This document shows positions 1 through 8,996 of a stretch of DNA of 64,000 nucleotides, piece after piece. The DNA is from Secundilactobacillus folii (GTDB taxonomy: Bacteria; Bacillota; Bacilli; Lactobacillales; Lactobacillaceae), in contig NZ_WNJO01000003.1 in NCBI RefSeq assembly GCF_009720675.1, positions 146,873 to 210,872 on the forward strand, in the 5' to 3' direction. The first letter of the stretch is position 1; each line of letters begins with the position of its first letter. The notes below the pieces were generated by a model. That model saw nothing but the letters and a program-made list of their open reading frames with translations. It did not search any database and was not told where the DNA came from. The translations under genes were made by a program, and so were the position numbers.

Positions 1-1823
1 GCATCGTAACCGTTCAACGGTACGTAAACACTGGCACCAGTTAAACCATCTGTAACAATATCATAACTGACCGTTTGAACGATTGGAGCATTGCTGTTGA
101 TCGTCCCATCCGTATTAACAAAGCTGATCGTTCGGGTCGCATGAACGGTGTTCTTAGTAAATGATGAGTGAAGGTGGAAGGTAACCGTCTTCGCAATTGT
201 ACTGCCATCATATGGAATCGAGTAAGTAACTGAGAAGTCACCGGCTTTTTTGAATACATAGGTGCCATTTTGCAATTGGTTCAGCACACCGTTCGGGTCG
301 TTAACCGTTGCAGTGGCATCAGAAGGTGCAAAGTCCAGGGCAGCTAATGGATCAAACTGTTCGTCCACCGAACCGGTAATGTTTTGATCCTCAGTTCGAA
401 TTGCTGACGCAACCGTCACTTGACCAGGAACATCATTGATTAAGAAGATGTACATGCCAGCTGACTGACCATCAACCGTACCCAATTGATCGTCAAGCGC
501 TGCGTATCCGCTATTAACTAAAGCGGCTTGGACTGCTTTAACCGGAACCGCTATGAGGGCATTTGTGTATATCTTAGTATTGCTTGCATTCTCATTTGAA
601 TTAAAGTCGAAATTACTGTAGTTTGAATCAACGGTATTCTTAACTAATATCTGGGAAGGATCAATACTGTGAACCAACGTCTGAATCGCTTCCGGTGCCA
701 AAGAACCGTCACTCATTACGGCCTTGACATCATTAGTCAGATCAAACGAGATCGGCGTCGCAATATAAAGTGATGGAATGTTAACGGCAGTACCTAAATC
801 GCCACCAGCTTGAGTGTAAGCAAAGATTCCAACGTTCAATGCGTTAAGTGCTTGAGGATCAGAATTGAGCGGATAGTCAGCATTCAATTTGAATGGCAGA
901 CTAACTGTAAACGTTGTCCCAGCAGCTAAATTGCCCGTGAATTGGAGTCCTTTAACCTGCTCCAAAGTGACTGAACTATTGCTATCATATGGCAGGTATT
1001 GGCCATCAACAGTTGCGAAGCCCACCGAGATACCGCTTGGTAGCGCATTAATAATATCTTGGAAACTCGTTTTGCTTGAGTCCAGAACAATGTACCGCTG
1101 ATCAGTCGTGACGTCATAAGGTAAGACAAAAGCAGTATTTTCCCAAGCCGAATTCTTCTGGTCATTATTTGAAACCGTGAGCGTATAGTTGAGGCCGTTA
1201 AATTCAGTAGTGTCAAGAATCTGTCTAGTCCCGGTTACTTGACCGTTATTATCTGCTGTCGCAATCGTGACTGAATCCGTTGAACCCTTTGGAACCGTTG
1301 AAACCGTGGCTGTGGTTGTCGGATTAACAACCGATTCTGGATCGACTTGAGTCTTAGTCTGAACCGCTGTTTTATTCGTGGTTGCCGCATTGGCTGCATT
1401 GACCGAATTCTGAGCAGTAGTTGCCGTAGTGTTAGAGTCAGTCTGATCTGTCGCCTCTGCAGTCGCTGCATTAGCTGGCGTTGCCGTTGTAGTATCGGTT
1501 GCGGCGCTGGTCGCTTCCTGTGGTGCTTGACTAGCAGTTGAACTATTCGCAGTCGTATCATTAGTAGCAGCATCGCTCGTCTGGGTCGTAGTCGACGTCG
1601 TGTTGACGTTGGTTGCTGCCGCTGACGTTGCTTGTGGCGCCCCGCTTTGCGTGTTGGCGGCTGGTGCCAGCTGCTGTGTAGTTTCCGTGGTTGTCGACGT
1701 ATCCGCTTTTGCTTCAGTCCCCAATTGACCAATACCGATTCCTAAAGTGACCACCGTAATGACAGCAAACATCCACTTACTACCTGCCTTATACATCTTA
1801 TAGTGAAGCTTCTCCTCGTCCAT
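1..1823 (-). CDS. KxYKxGKxW-signal surface protein, MucBP-like (partial)
   Basis: Large secreted surface protein whose C-terminus lies beyond position 1; about 607 codons are visible with no in-frame stop. The ATG at 1823 follows a strong GGAGGAA site. The N-terminus carries the lactobacillary KxYKxGKxW type signal motif (KMYKAGSKW) and a hydrophobic segment ending near AKA. The next 150 or so residues are a low-complexity Ala/Thr/Ser/Gln linker with many TTT, TAA and TQT runs, which is why neighbouring frames look open. After it comes a globular domain rich in Asn/Asp/Thr, and near position 240-1 a repeat-like segment (KTVTFHLHSSFTKNTVHATR, then SYDIVTDGLTG) resembling MucBP/mucin-binding repeats. 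A sortase signal would be expected in the missing part. Role as an adhesin is inferred from this family, not shown. Confidence 0.85.
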   Translation of the reverse strand, partial: MDEEKLHYKMYKAGSKWMFAVITVVTLGIGIGQLGTEAKADTSTTTETTQQLAPAANTQSGAPQATSAAATNVNTTSTTTQTSDAATNDTTANSSTASQAPQEATSAATDTTTATPANAATAEATDQTDSNTTATTAQNSVNAANAATTNKTAVQTKTQVDPESVVNPTTTATVSTVPKGSTDSVTIATADNNGQVTGTRQILDTTEFNGLNYTLTVSNNDQKNSAWENTAFVLPYDVTTDQRYIVLDSSKTSFQDIINALPSGISVGFATVDGQYLPYDSNSSVTLEQVKGLQFTGNLAAGTTFTVSLPFKLNADYPLNSDPQALNALNVGIFAYTQAGGDLGTAVNIPSLYIATPISFDLTNDVKAVMSDGSLAPEAIQTLVHSIDPSQILVKNTVDSNYSNFDFNSNENASNTKIYTNALIAVPVKAVQAALVNSGYAALDDQLGTVDGQSAGMYIFLINDVPGQVTVASAIRTEDQNITGSVDEQFDPLAALDFAPSDATATVNDPNGVLNQLQNGTYVFKKAGDFSVTYSIPYDGSTIAKTVTFHLHSSFTKNTVHATRTISFVNTDGTINSNAPIVQTVSYDIVTDGLTGASVYVPLNGYD

Positions 1824-2112
1824 AACTATTCCTCCAATATGGTCTTCATCCCAAGATAATGAACAACTCCTGAATCTCTGTGTATCCACTTTTATAATAT
1901 CATAGTTTATATATTGTTGAACAAATAATTTCGTTATGTATCTATGATTATTTGCTTAGATTTCCTAAGCTGTGCTGCATTTGCACAAAAACAGAAAAGG
2001 GTCCATGGGCAACTCAAAGTGAAGATACTATCGCAAATCTGTGAAAAACGACCCTGCCATTCTAAAATGAAAGCGCTATAATTGAGTTGTCAACAATTGG
2101 AGGCGCCTAATA

Positions 2113-2535
2113 ATGACCACTAAAGAAACCTATGAATATGTCCTTGAACATGCTGCTGGACTGGAACTTGCGACCGAAACACTTGCTGGTCACACGCCCA
2201 ACGTGCGAACCGTGTTCTTTGTTTACTTTCCTGAAGAATCGGAAAACACCATTTACTTCACGACAGCTCGCGAAACTAACAAAGTTAAGGAAATCACCGC
2301 AAACGCTAACGTATCCTTTACGACCGCACCGATTGAAGCCGGTACCGTCCGCGTGACCGGTGCCAAAGCTAAACGTGTGAACGACAAAAAGCCGGAAATC
2401 TTTGCCGCACTGGATAAAAAATGTGATAGTTTTAAACATTTAGATCAAGTTGCTCGTGACGATATGAACGCTTATGCCCTGACCTATTCTGAAGCTGAAG
2501 TGTTCTCGGATGGGACGGAACATCTGCATTTCTAA
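2113..2535 (+). CDS. Pyridoxamine 5'-phosphate oxidase-like flavin protein
   Basis: 140-residue single-domain protein of the split-barrel flavin-binding family. The length and the alternation of strands (TVFFVYFPEE, NTIYFTTARETNKVKE, NVSFTTAPIEAGTVRVTGAK) fit the small PNPOx-like proteins that bind FMN or F420-like cofactors as dimers. The start ATG has a TTGGAGG site 10 bases upstream and a TATAAT-like box further up. It stands alone, convergent with argD, and the two share a bidirectional terminator. Its substrate cannot be told from sequence; members include general stress proteins and true pyridoxamine oxidases, and it is too short to be a confident PdxH. Confidence 0.8.
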   Translation: MTTKETYEYVLEHAAGLELATETLAGHTPNVRTVFFVYFPEESENTIYFTTARETNKVKEITANANVSFTTAPIEAGTVRVTGAKAKRVNDKKPEIFAALDKKCDSFKHLDQVARDDMNAYALTYSEAEVFSDGTEHLHF

Positions 2536-2551
2536 ATCAATTACTGAACCT

Positions 2552-2588
2552 AAAAATAGGTATCTGCAAACCGCAGATACCTATTTTT
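2552..2588. terminator. Bidirectional terminator between 2113 gene and argD
   Basis: Perfect 16-base inverted repeat (arms 2552-2567 and 2573-2588) with a five-base loop. The A-run on one arm and T-run on the other make it work in both directions. It touches the argD stop codon (2588-2590), so argD is the last gene of its operon and no argF follows. Confidence 0.9.
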
Positions 2589-3739
2589 TACTTCTCACTT
2601 AACGTTTCGTAAATCGTCTGTAAACCGCTACTTAGGTCATCTTCACTCATCACTAACGGTGGCAGCAACCGCAACGTGTTACCCACTGCAGATAGTGTCA
2701 GTAAGCCCTTTTTTTGTAGCTCCTGGATCACACTGTTCACTGGTACGGCTTCTGCTAGATGGATACCCACCATGAAGCCCTTGCCACTGACAGATTTGAC
2801 GGCATCCAGGCTGTCGAATTTATTCAAAGTATCCCAAATTACTGCTGACTTTGTCTGAACCTGCTCTAGGAAGGACGGCGTCAGCTGGGTTAAAACGGCC
2901 TCCGCAGCCGCCATCGTCAGCGGATTCCCAGCAAAAGTCGAGCCGTGGGAACCGGGACCGAATGCGGCACCCAATTTGGACTTACCAATCATCGCACCCA
3001 CCGGTAAGCCGTTTGCAAGCGCCTTTGCAGAGGTCACAATGTCTGGATCAAGCCCAAAACCTTGGTAGGCAAACTTATAACCGGTTCGGCCAATGCCCGT
3101 TTGCACCTCATCAATAATTAGCAGCGTGTGCGTGGCCTGACACTTATCTTGGACTTTATGCAGCCAATCTTGGTCACCAACAATCACGCCACCTTCACCT
3201 TGGATCACTTCCAAAATGACGGCTGCCAAGTCATCGGTAATGGCAGCTAACGACGCGTCATCGTTATAATCGGCAAAACTAATATCCGGTACTAACGGTG
3301 CGTACCCCGCTTGCACGCCTGGATTGCCGGTCATGGACATCGAGCCGTAAGTCCGGCCGTGAAAGGAATGGTGAAACGAAAGGACTTGCGTCTTGCCAGT
3401 CGCTTTACGCGCCAGCTTCAACGCGGCCTCGTTGGCTTCAGTCCCTGAATTAGCAAAAAAGACCATCTTGTCTTCATCCCCCACTAACAGTGAGGCGACT
3501 GATTCTTGTAAATGGTTCTCATACAGGTTAGAAATGTGCCACAGCTTGGTAAGCTGCACCTGAACGGCATTTTGAACCTTCGTATTCTGATAACCCAGGC
3601 TGCAAACGCCGATACCAGACGTAAAATCAAGGTAATCCTGCCCGTTATTGTCAGTAATCACGACCCCGTTGCCCGAAATTGGCTCGAAAGGAAAGCGTTC
3701 GTAGGTTGGAAATACATGCGTCATGCTCATATTAGTCAT
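2588..3739 (-). CDS. argD: Acetylornithine aminotransferase
   Basis: PLP-dependent class III aminotransferase converting N-acetylglutamate semialdehyde to N-acetylornithine in the cytoplasm. 383 residues, normal for ArgD. Visible landmarks are the glycine-rich phosphate-binding NSGTEANEAALKLAR around residues 98-111, the cofactor-stacking FHHSFHGRT near 122-130, the IIDEVQTG stretch with Asp210, and the Schiff-base lysine in TSAKALANGLPVGA (Lys239). Last gene of argC-argJ-argB-argD; its start overlaps the end of argB by 8 bases, implying translational coupling. A GGGGG site sits just ahead of the first ATG; a second in-frame ATG at 3730 is an alternative start. Confidence 0.96.
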   Translation of the reverse strand: MTNMSMTHVFPTYERFPFEPISGNGVVITDNNGQDYLDFTSGIGVCSLGYQNTKVQNAVQVQLTKLWHISNLYENHLQESVASLLVGDEDKMVFFANSGTEANEAALKLARKATGKTQVLSFHHSFHGRTYGSMSMTGNPGVQAGYAPLVPDISFADYNDDASLAAITDDLAAVILEVIQGEGGVIVGDQDWLHKVQDKCQATHTLLIIDEVQTGIGRTGYKFAYQGFGLDPDIVTSAKALANGLPVGAMIGKSKLGAAFGPGSHGSTFAGNPLTMAAAEAVLTQLTPSFLEQVQTKSAVIWDTLNKFDSLDAVKSVSGKGFMVGIHLAEAVPVNSVIQELQKKGLLTLSAVGNTLRLLPPLVMSEDDLSSGLQTIYETLSEK

Positions 3740-4475
3740 TGACCCCCATTTTTAAAATTGTTCCTGGATGCGTCAGCTGATCGGTGATGCGCACCGCTTG
3801 AACGCCGGCGTGCACCGCTTTTACGGCGGCTGACAACTTGGGCTGCATCCCCGCTGAAATAACGTTGTCAGCAATCAACTGCGAAACGTCTTGCGGAATC
3901 AGGGCAGAAATGACTTCGCCACCCTTTAAAACGCCGGGAACGTCGGTGAGTAAGTACAGTTGGCTAGCTTTCAGCAACCGAGCCACATCAGCGGCAGCCG
4001 TATCAGCGTTCACGTTCAGCCACTCGCCGGCTTTGGTCAGCGCTAACGGTGATAGTACACCGATCTGATCAGCCAGGATCTTCGACAGAATCAGTTCGTT
4101 GACCCCGATGATATTGCCGACATAGCCGTATTTTTCTTGGTCAATATAATTACCGGTCAGCAACTGCTGGTCAGCGGCATTCAGTCCAATGGCTGGTAAT
4201 CCTGCATCCGCCAGCCGCTTCAATAACGCCGGCTGGGCGTCTCCCAGCAGGACCATTTTCGTCAGTGCCAGTGTAGCAGCGTCCGTAACTCGAATCCCGT
4301 GCTGCTTATTAGTCGGAATTCCCAGTTGCGTAGCGAGCTTAGAAATTTGCGGGCCGCCACCATGGATCAGCAGCACCTTTTTGCCGGCCTGACGCCATTG
4401 TCGTAGTTGCTCAAAGAATTCGTGATTCAGTTGTGAAATGGCGTTGCCGCCAATTTTGACGATGATGAGATTCAT
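3732..4475 (-). CDS. argB: Acetylglutamate kinase
   Basis: Phosphorylates N-acetylglutamate with ATP, the second dedicated step of ornithine synthesis. The amino-acid-kinase fold is plain: IVKIGGNA at the N-terminus, LIHGGGPQI near residue 42, NADTAA for substrate binding and the LTDVPGV strand near 175, then MQPKLSAA. About 247 residues. A further ATG lies at 4493, but only the ATG at 4475 has a ribosome site (AAGGGAGCGG), so I place the start there. It lies 21 bases after argJ and overlaps argD. No N-terminal helix extension of the arginine-inhibited hexameric type is visible. Confidence 0.95.
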   Translation of the reverse strand: MNLIIVKIGGNAISQLNHEFFEQLRQWRQAGKKVLLIHGGGPQISKLATQLGIPTNKQHGIRVTDAATLALTKMVLLGDAQPALLKRLADAGLPAIGLNAADQQLLTGNYIDQEKYGYVGNIIGVNELILSKILADQIGVLSPLALTKAGEWLNVNADTAAADVARLLKASQLYLLTDVPGVLKGGEVISALIPQDVSQLIADNVISAGMQPKLSAAVKAVHAGVQAVRITDQLTHPGTILKMGVND

Positions 4476-4496
4476 GATGACCGCTCCCTTCATATT

Positions 4497-5708
4497 TTAT
4501 GTGTGATAACTCGCGTTAATCTTGACGTAGTTATAGGTGAGATCGCAACCCCAGGCTTGGCCGGTGGCATCACCAGCGTGGAGGTCAACGTCAATGACGA
4601 CTTTATCGGCACCCATCTTTTGCGATGCCGCCTGTTCATCAAATGGCACTGCTACGCTATCGGCAACCATCGGCACATCGTTGACCATGATTGCCACGTG
4701 TTCAGTATCAACGTGAGCAGTCGTGTTGCCAACGGTGGCAATGATTCGACCCCAGTTAGGGTCTTGGCCAAAGACTGCGGCTTTGACGAGGTTCGACCCC
4801 ACGATTGCCTTGGCAACCTCTTGGCCTTCCATTTCATTAAGCGCACCACTAACGTTGCACTCGACCAGCTTTGTAGCCCCTTCACCGTCAGCTGCAATCT
4901 GCTTAGCAAGCTCACCTAAAACGGTATGTAATCCGGTGTTAAAGGCCTCGTAATCAGCATCGTCAACGCTGGTTAGTTCCGGCGTATCCGCTTTACCATT
5001 TGCCATCACAACGACCATGTCATTGGTAGAGGTATCCCCATCCACCGTAATTTGGTTGAACGTGGTGTCAACGTTTTGACTCAGCATCTGCTGCAGAAAA
5101 TCACCATCCACGGCTGCATCGGTGGTCACAAAGCCCAGCATGGTCGCCATCTTGGGATGAATCATACCAGAACCCTTTGCGAACCCCGTAATGGTTACCT
5201 TTTTACCAGCCATTTCTAATTGGACGCAGGCGTGTTTCGGTTGCTTATCAGTCGTCATTACCGCCCGGGTCACGTTATCGCCGTGGTGGGGGCTGAGCTG
5301 TGCAATGCCCTGTTTGATCTTATCCATTGGCAGAAAAGCGCCAATTAAGCCCGTTGATGCAACCCCGACTAGTGATGGGTCAAGCTGCAGCTTATCAGTA
5401 ACCAATTGCTGTTCCTCGTGGGCATCCGCTTCACCTTGTGCGCCAGTGCAGGAGTTAGCAATCGCACTGTTCATGACGACCGCTTGCAGTTGATGGTCCT
5501 GATTGATCATCGTTTTAGTCAGCTTAGTTGGTGCAGCTTGAAACTGATTCGTCGTGTACGTCCCAGCTGCATTTGCCGGCACCTCAGAGACTAGGTAACC
5601 AAAGTCTAATTTATCGCTGACGCCGATTCCTAGTTTAATACCATCATTGTAATATCCATTGGGCCACGTAAAGGCCACTTTTTTAATTTGATTTTTGATC
5701 ATAAGCAT
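4497..5708 (-). CDS. argJ: Bifunctional ornithine acetyltransferase / NAGS
   Basis: ArgJ transfers the acetyl group from N-acetylornithine to glutamate, recycling acetate and releasing ornithine; bifunctional members also use acetyl-CoA. The self-cleavage site is visible as KGSGMIHPKMATMLGF, in which the Thr of the MATML segment becomes the N-terminal nucleophile of the beta chain. The NSAIANSCTGAQG oxyanion-region motif and the GQDPNWGRIIATVGN stretch are also present. About 403 residues. The ATG at 5708 follows AGAGGAAGG, better than the ATG at 5726; 5702 is also possible. With argJ present no separate argE or argA is required. Second gene of the operon. Confidence 0.95.
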   Translation of the reverse strand: MLMIKNQIKKVAFTWPNGYYNDGIKLGIGVSDKLDFGYLVSEVPANAAGTYTTNQFQAAPTKLTKTMINQDHQLQAVVMNSAIANSCTGAQGEADAHEEQQLVTDKLQLDPSLVGVASTGLIGAFLPMDKIKQGIAQLSPHHGDNVTRAVMTTDKQPKHACVQLEMAGKKVTITGFAKGSGMIHPKMATMLGFVTTDAAVDGDFLQQMLSQNVDTTFNQITVDGDTSTNDMVVVMANGKADTPELTSVDDADYEAFNTGLHTVLGELAKQIAADGEGATKLVECNVSGALNEMEGQEVAKAIVGSNLVKAAVFGQDPNWGRIIATVGNTTAHVDTEHVAIMVNDVPMVADSVAVPFDEQAASQKMGADKVVIDVDLHAGDATGQAWGCDLTYNYVKINASYHT

Positions 5709-5718
5709 TGTCCTTCCT

Positions 5719-6756
5719 CTATACAAATGCAGGTAGTGTGGGCAGACCCACTTTTTCGTCGATGTTAAATAAATGATTGAAGTTTTGAACCGCCTGTCCG
5801 GCAGCCCCCTTCATCAGGTTGTCGATCACGCTGATTACCATGACGGTTTGCGTAACCGGGTTAAACACCACGCCAATGTCGCAATTGTTGGTGCCGACGA
5901 CTTCTTTTAGATCTGGGGTTTGACCATCCAACACGTTAACAAACGGCGCATCCGCGTAATCATCATTGAACGCCTTCATTAATTTAGTCTGGGTGACTCC
6001 AGGCTTGACCTTCGCGTAAATACTAGCCATGAGCCCGGTGGTCAACGGTAAAAGCGTGGTGCTAAACTGAATCGCCTGTACCTCGTCATTCCATTTTTGC
6101 AGCTGCGCCACGATCTCTGGAATATGTTTGTGAGTGTTAATGCCGTACAACTGTAAGTTATCGCTGGCTTCCGTAAAGTGGGTGATCTCAGTGAGCTTTT
6201 TGCCAGCTCCTGAAGTCCCAGACTTGGCATCGACCACGATGGAATCGGGATCGATCAGGTCGGCTTGAACCATCGGCGCTAATCCCAATAAAGTGGCCGT
6301 AGCGTAACAACCAGGGTTAGCAATGTAGTTACTGGTCTCTTGCGGAAAGTCCGCCAAACTGTAGCTGGCCTTTTGTAAATGCTCAGCTGGTGCTGACGGC
6401 TTGTGGTACCACTTTTCGTACTCGGCCGGATCGGTTAGCCGATAATCGCCGGATAAGTCGATCACCGGAAAGTCGGCATCGATGAAATCGCCAGCCAGCT
6501 GACTGCTGACCCCAGCCGATGTCGCAAAAAACACCGCCGCGTTATCCATCATGATCTGTGCCGAATCGAATTTTTGAATTGGCACGTGCTGACCGTGAAA
6601 CCCAGGAACTAGTTCGTCGAGATAGCGGACTGTACCGTCTTCCCCTTCATTTACATGTCCATACAAGTTGATTTGATCAATTTCCGGGTGGTTGGCAAGC
6701 AGTGTATAGAGCACTGTGCCGCTATATCCGGTCACACCTACAATCGCAACGTCCAT
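5719..6756 (-). CDS. argC: N-acetyl-gamma-glutamyl-phosphate reductase
   Basis: NADPH-dependent reduction of N-acetylglutamyl phosphate to the semialdehyde. The N-terminal Rossmann motif VAIVGVTGYSGTVL, the catalytic-cysteine segment NYIANPGCYATATLLGLAP and DAKSGTSGAGKKLTE identify ArgC; 346 residues is normal. First gene of the operon. The reading frame is open to a GTG at 6765, but AGGTG sits seven bases ahead of the ATG at 6756, so 6756 is chosen. Its stop is about 10 bases from the argJ start. Confidence 0.95.
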   Translation of the reverse strand: MDVAIVGVTGYSGTVLYTLLANHPEIDQINLYGHVNEGEDGTVRYLDELVPGFHGQHVPIQKFDSAQIMMDNAAVFFATSAGVSSQLAGDFIDADFPVIDLSGDYRLTDPAEYEKWYHKPSAPAEHLQKASYSLADFPQETSNYIANPGCYATATLLGLAPMVQADLIDPDSIVVDAKSGTSGAGKKLTEITHFTEASDNLQLYGINTHKHIPEIVAQLQKWNDEVQAIQFSTTLLPLTTGLMASIYAKVKPGVTQTKLMKAFNDDYADAPFVNVLDGQTPDLKEVVGTNNCDIGVVFNPVTQTVMVISVIDNLMKGAAGQAVQNFNHLFNIDEKVGLPTLPAFV

Positions 6757-6804
6757 TGGTTTCACCTCACAAAATAAATTAGTTATCTTTTTCGTATGCG
6801 TCTT

Positions 6805-6836
6805 ACTATAATCTCATATTCAATAAAATGCAATAT
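6805..6836 (-). promoter_or_regulatory. argCJBD promoter with ARG-box-like operator
   Basis: On the minus strand a -35 TTGCAT (6828-6833) and -10 TATAGT (6805-6810) are exactly 17 bases apart, about 50 bases ahead of argC. The AT-rich imperfect palindrome ATATTCAATAAAATGCAATAT (6816-6836) covers the spacer and -35 box and resembles the ArgR/AhrC operator consensus (TGAATnnnnATTCA type). A second AT-rich pseudo-palindrome (TGTATAATAAATCC...TTTATACG) lies near 6871-6893. Arginine-dependent repression is inferred from operator position and family knowledge. Confidence 0.6.
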
Positions 6837-7001
6837 TTTTTAGTGAATTTATCAAATTAGCTTGTTTTTATGTATAATAAATCCATTTATACGCCATATA
6901 TACATTTATTTTTGAATAATATTAACACAGGGTATTAAAAAATGAGGAGAACTAATAGCAGACTGAATGAGGGCGGGTGCTGGGCTTTCCGCTGTGGAAT
7001 C

Positions 7002-7043
7002 AAAAAAGCTGACTAGCAGAAAATTAATTTCTACTAGCCAGCT
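7002..7043 (-). terminator. Terminator of ABC exporter operon
   Basis: Hairpin of about 16 pairs (AGCTGGCTAGTAGAAAT against its near complement) followed on the minus strand by six T residues, 28 bases after the ATPase gene. Confidence 0.8.
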
Positions 7044-7070
7044 ATGCAGCAGCCACGCCAAACCACTAAA

Positions 7071-7742
7071 TTAGACCGGTCGCATCCGTCCGTCCAAGAT
7101 CTCATATTGGTGATCGGCAAACTCCGACAACCGTTGATCATGGGTCACGATCACAATCGCTTTCCCCTTTTCATGGGCGAAGTTGGCCATAATTTTGCCG
7201 ACTTCTTTCACCCGAGCCGTATCCAGTGCGGCCGTGGGTTCATCCGCTAAGATAATCTCTGGATCAGGATAGATAGCACGCGCAATTGCGACCCGTTGAT
7301 TTTGGCCGCCCGAGAGCTGACTGGGGTATTTGGTCATCAAATTATCAATTTGCAGATCCTTCAAGATTTGATTGAAGCGTTCTTTTTCAATGTGATTTTT
7401 CTTGACGAAAATATCAACTAACTTAAACTGATCCTGCACGGTCAGGTAGGGTACCAAACTGTAGGTTTGCAGCACAAAGCCAATCTTGGACAGCCGAATC
7501 GCCTCCTGCTGTCGTCTAGTTTCAGAGGTGAAAGGACTGCCATTGATCAGAACTTCGCCAGAACTTGGTGATTGCAAGCCCCCCGCAATGGTCAAAAAGG
7601 TACTTTTCCCGGATCCCGAGGGTCCAATGACCAGGTCGACCTCGCCAGTTTGCGCTTTAAAATTAATGTCGTGAAGCACTTTGACATAGCTTGTACCACT
7701 ACCGAAATCCTTGCTGACGCCATTTAACGTAATTGCTTCCAT
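7071..7742 (-). CDS. ABC transporter ATPase, MacB/DevA-like
   Basis: 223-residue nucleotide-binding subunit of the MacB/LolD/DevA class. Walker [10 protein letters not shown] at residues 40-48, signature LSGGQNQR near 143, Walker B ending in DEPTAALD near 166 and the switch histidine in IVTHDQRL are all intact. The ribosome site GGAGGG is embedded in the last codons of the upstream permease gene, three bases before this gene, so the two are coupled. Together they should form an exporter or envelope-remodelling complex of (ATPase)2(permease)2. The substrate is unknown; there is no adjacent two-component system that would hint at bacteriocin or peptide resistance. Confidence 0.92.
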   Translation of the reverse strand: MEAITLNGVSKDFGSGTSYVKVLHDINFKAQTGEVDLVIGPSGSGKSTFLTIAGGLQSPSSGEVLINGSPFTSETRRQQEAIRLSKIGFVLQTYSLVPYLTVQDQFKLVDIFVKKNHIEKERFNQILKDLQIDNLMTKYPSQLSGGQNQRVAIARAIYPDPEIILADEPTAALDTARVKEVGKIMANFAHEKGKAIVIVTHDQRLSEFADHQYEILDGRMRPV

Positions 7743-7745
7743 AGT

Positions 7746-8804
7746 CTACCCTCCTATCACCGTCACCGGATCAATTGTAATAATTCTGCGAACCGGAATT
7801 AGTGCCGCCAAGACGGAGATGATAATTAACCCCGCGCTGACTGCCAGTAAGACCGGTATATCAAAGTAAATTGGTACGCCAAGCGGTAATAATTTACCAG
7901 TGCCCCAAGTGATCACGCCACTAATGACTAAGCCAATGACCACGATCAGTAACGATTGATAGACGGTGGCCTTCACCAGCATTGACGATGGGATACCCTG
8001 AGCTCGCAGTACCGCGTAGTTCGGCAATTTCTGCATCGTCAGAATATATAGGAAGACTGCGATCACAACTAACGAAATCGCCATCAGAAAACCGATCATA
8101 AACCCAAAAGTCATGTTTTGCGCCGAGTAGCCCGGTAGTTTGTTGACGAGCTGGCTCTTAGTGTATTTTTTAACCGCCTTATGCTTATAGGTTGGCGAAC
8201 CAGCCTTATTCATGACAGCACTGCCGATAATTTGATTTCCTCGGTAGCCCTTCAAAGCCTTCCAGGTCGATAAACTCCCATAGATCACCGGTGCCACGTT
8301 TAACCGCTGATCATGCAGAAAACCAACAATTTGAAACTTGGTATTGTCCGAGTTAAGGACGACCCGATCCTTGAGCCGATACCCGTCATCCTTAAATTTA
8401 TCATCCACTACAATCTGGTTGGTCTTGGTTGGCAAATGCCCACTGGTCGTTTTCAATTCCTGGTAAATAAACTGCGATTTAGATAGCCCAATGAACCGCG
8501 CTGACTCGTTTTGACGGTTTGACTCCTTAGCAATCACCGCCATCTGACCAATCAAAGCCTGACTTTTATTTAAATGACCAACATCATCCTTTTGCAGGAT
8601 GGACTGATCCAAGCTGATATTGGCATCCCGGTTCATTAACACCGTTTTTGGCTCCCACGAATCAATCGCCAAGGTATTTTGGCGGGCCAACCCAATGGCC
8701 AAACTGGTTAAAACGTAGATCAAGTAGCCGATCAGAACGATCATCGCAATAATCAGTCCGTAACGGAACTTTTCGTGTTGCATCTCTTTCACTGCTAAAA
8801 ACAT
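7746..8804 (-). CDS. FtsX-like ABC transporter permease
   Basis: 352 residues: one N-terminal membrane segment (about residues 15-40), a large external domain of about 200 residues and three C-terminal membrane segments after residue 230, the topology of FtsX/MacB/DevC permeases. The C-terminal RAQG segment after the first of the later helices is typical. ATG at 8804 follows AGAGGG. Partner of the ATPase downstream. It is divergent from the acetyltransferase at 8997 across 192 bases of AT-rich promoter DNA. The external domain has no feature I recognise that names a substrate. Confidence 0.9.
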   Translation of the reverse strand: MFLAVKEMQHEKFRYGLIIAMIVLIGYLIYVLTSLAIGLARQNTLAIDSWEPKTVLMNRDANISLDQSILQKDDVGHLNKSQALIGQMAVIAKESNRQNESARFIGLSKSQFIYQELKTTSGHLPTKTNQIVVDDKFKDDGYRLKDRVVLNSDNTKFQIVGFLHDQRLNVAPVIYGSLSTWKALKGYRGNQIIGSAVMNKAGSPTYKHKAVKKYTKSQLVNKLPGYSAQNMTFGFMIGFLMAISLVVIAVFLYILTMQKLPNYAVLRAQGIPSSMLVKATVYQSLLIVVIGLVISGVITWGTGKLLPLGVPIYFDIPVLLAVSAGLIIISVLAALIPVRRIITIDPVTVIGG

Positions 8805-8996
8805 CGTGCCGCCCTCTTTCTCACTTTGTTACTGAATGTGATTATAGTATCATTATTTGAAGGGAAAAGCATGTTTAATTTATCATGTGATAAATGAATT
8901 TAACACTGTCACCTTTTTGCAATATTCATTTTTTAGACACGAGCTTGACTTAAACCCTAGTTAAAGTTCTAAACTGAACCTGAAGGAGTGAATAAC

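Noticed and set aside
1235..1732. Minus-strand Gln/Arg-rich open frame of 165 codons
   Set aside because: It is another frame of the low-complexity Thr/Ala linker of the surface protein, which itself reads through in frame from ATG 1823.
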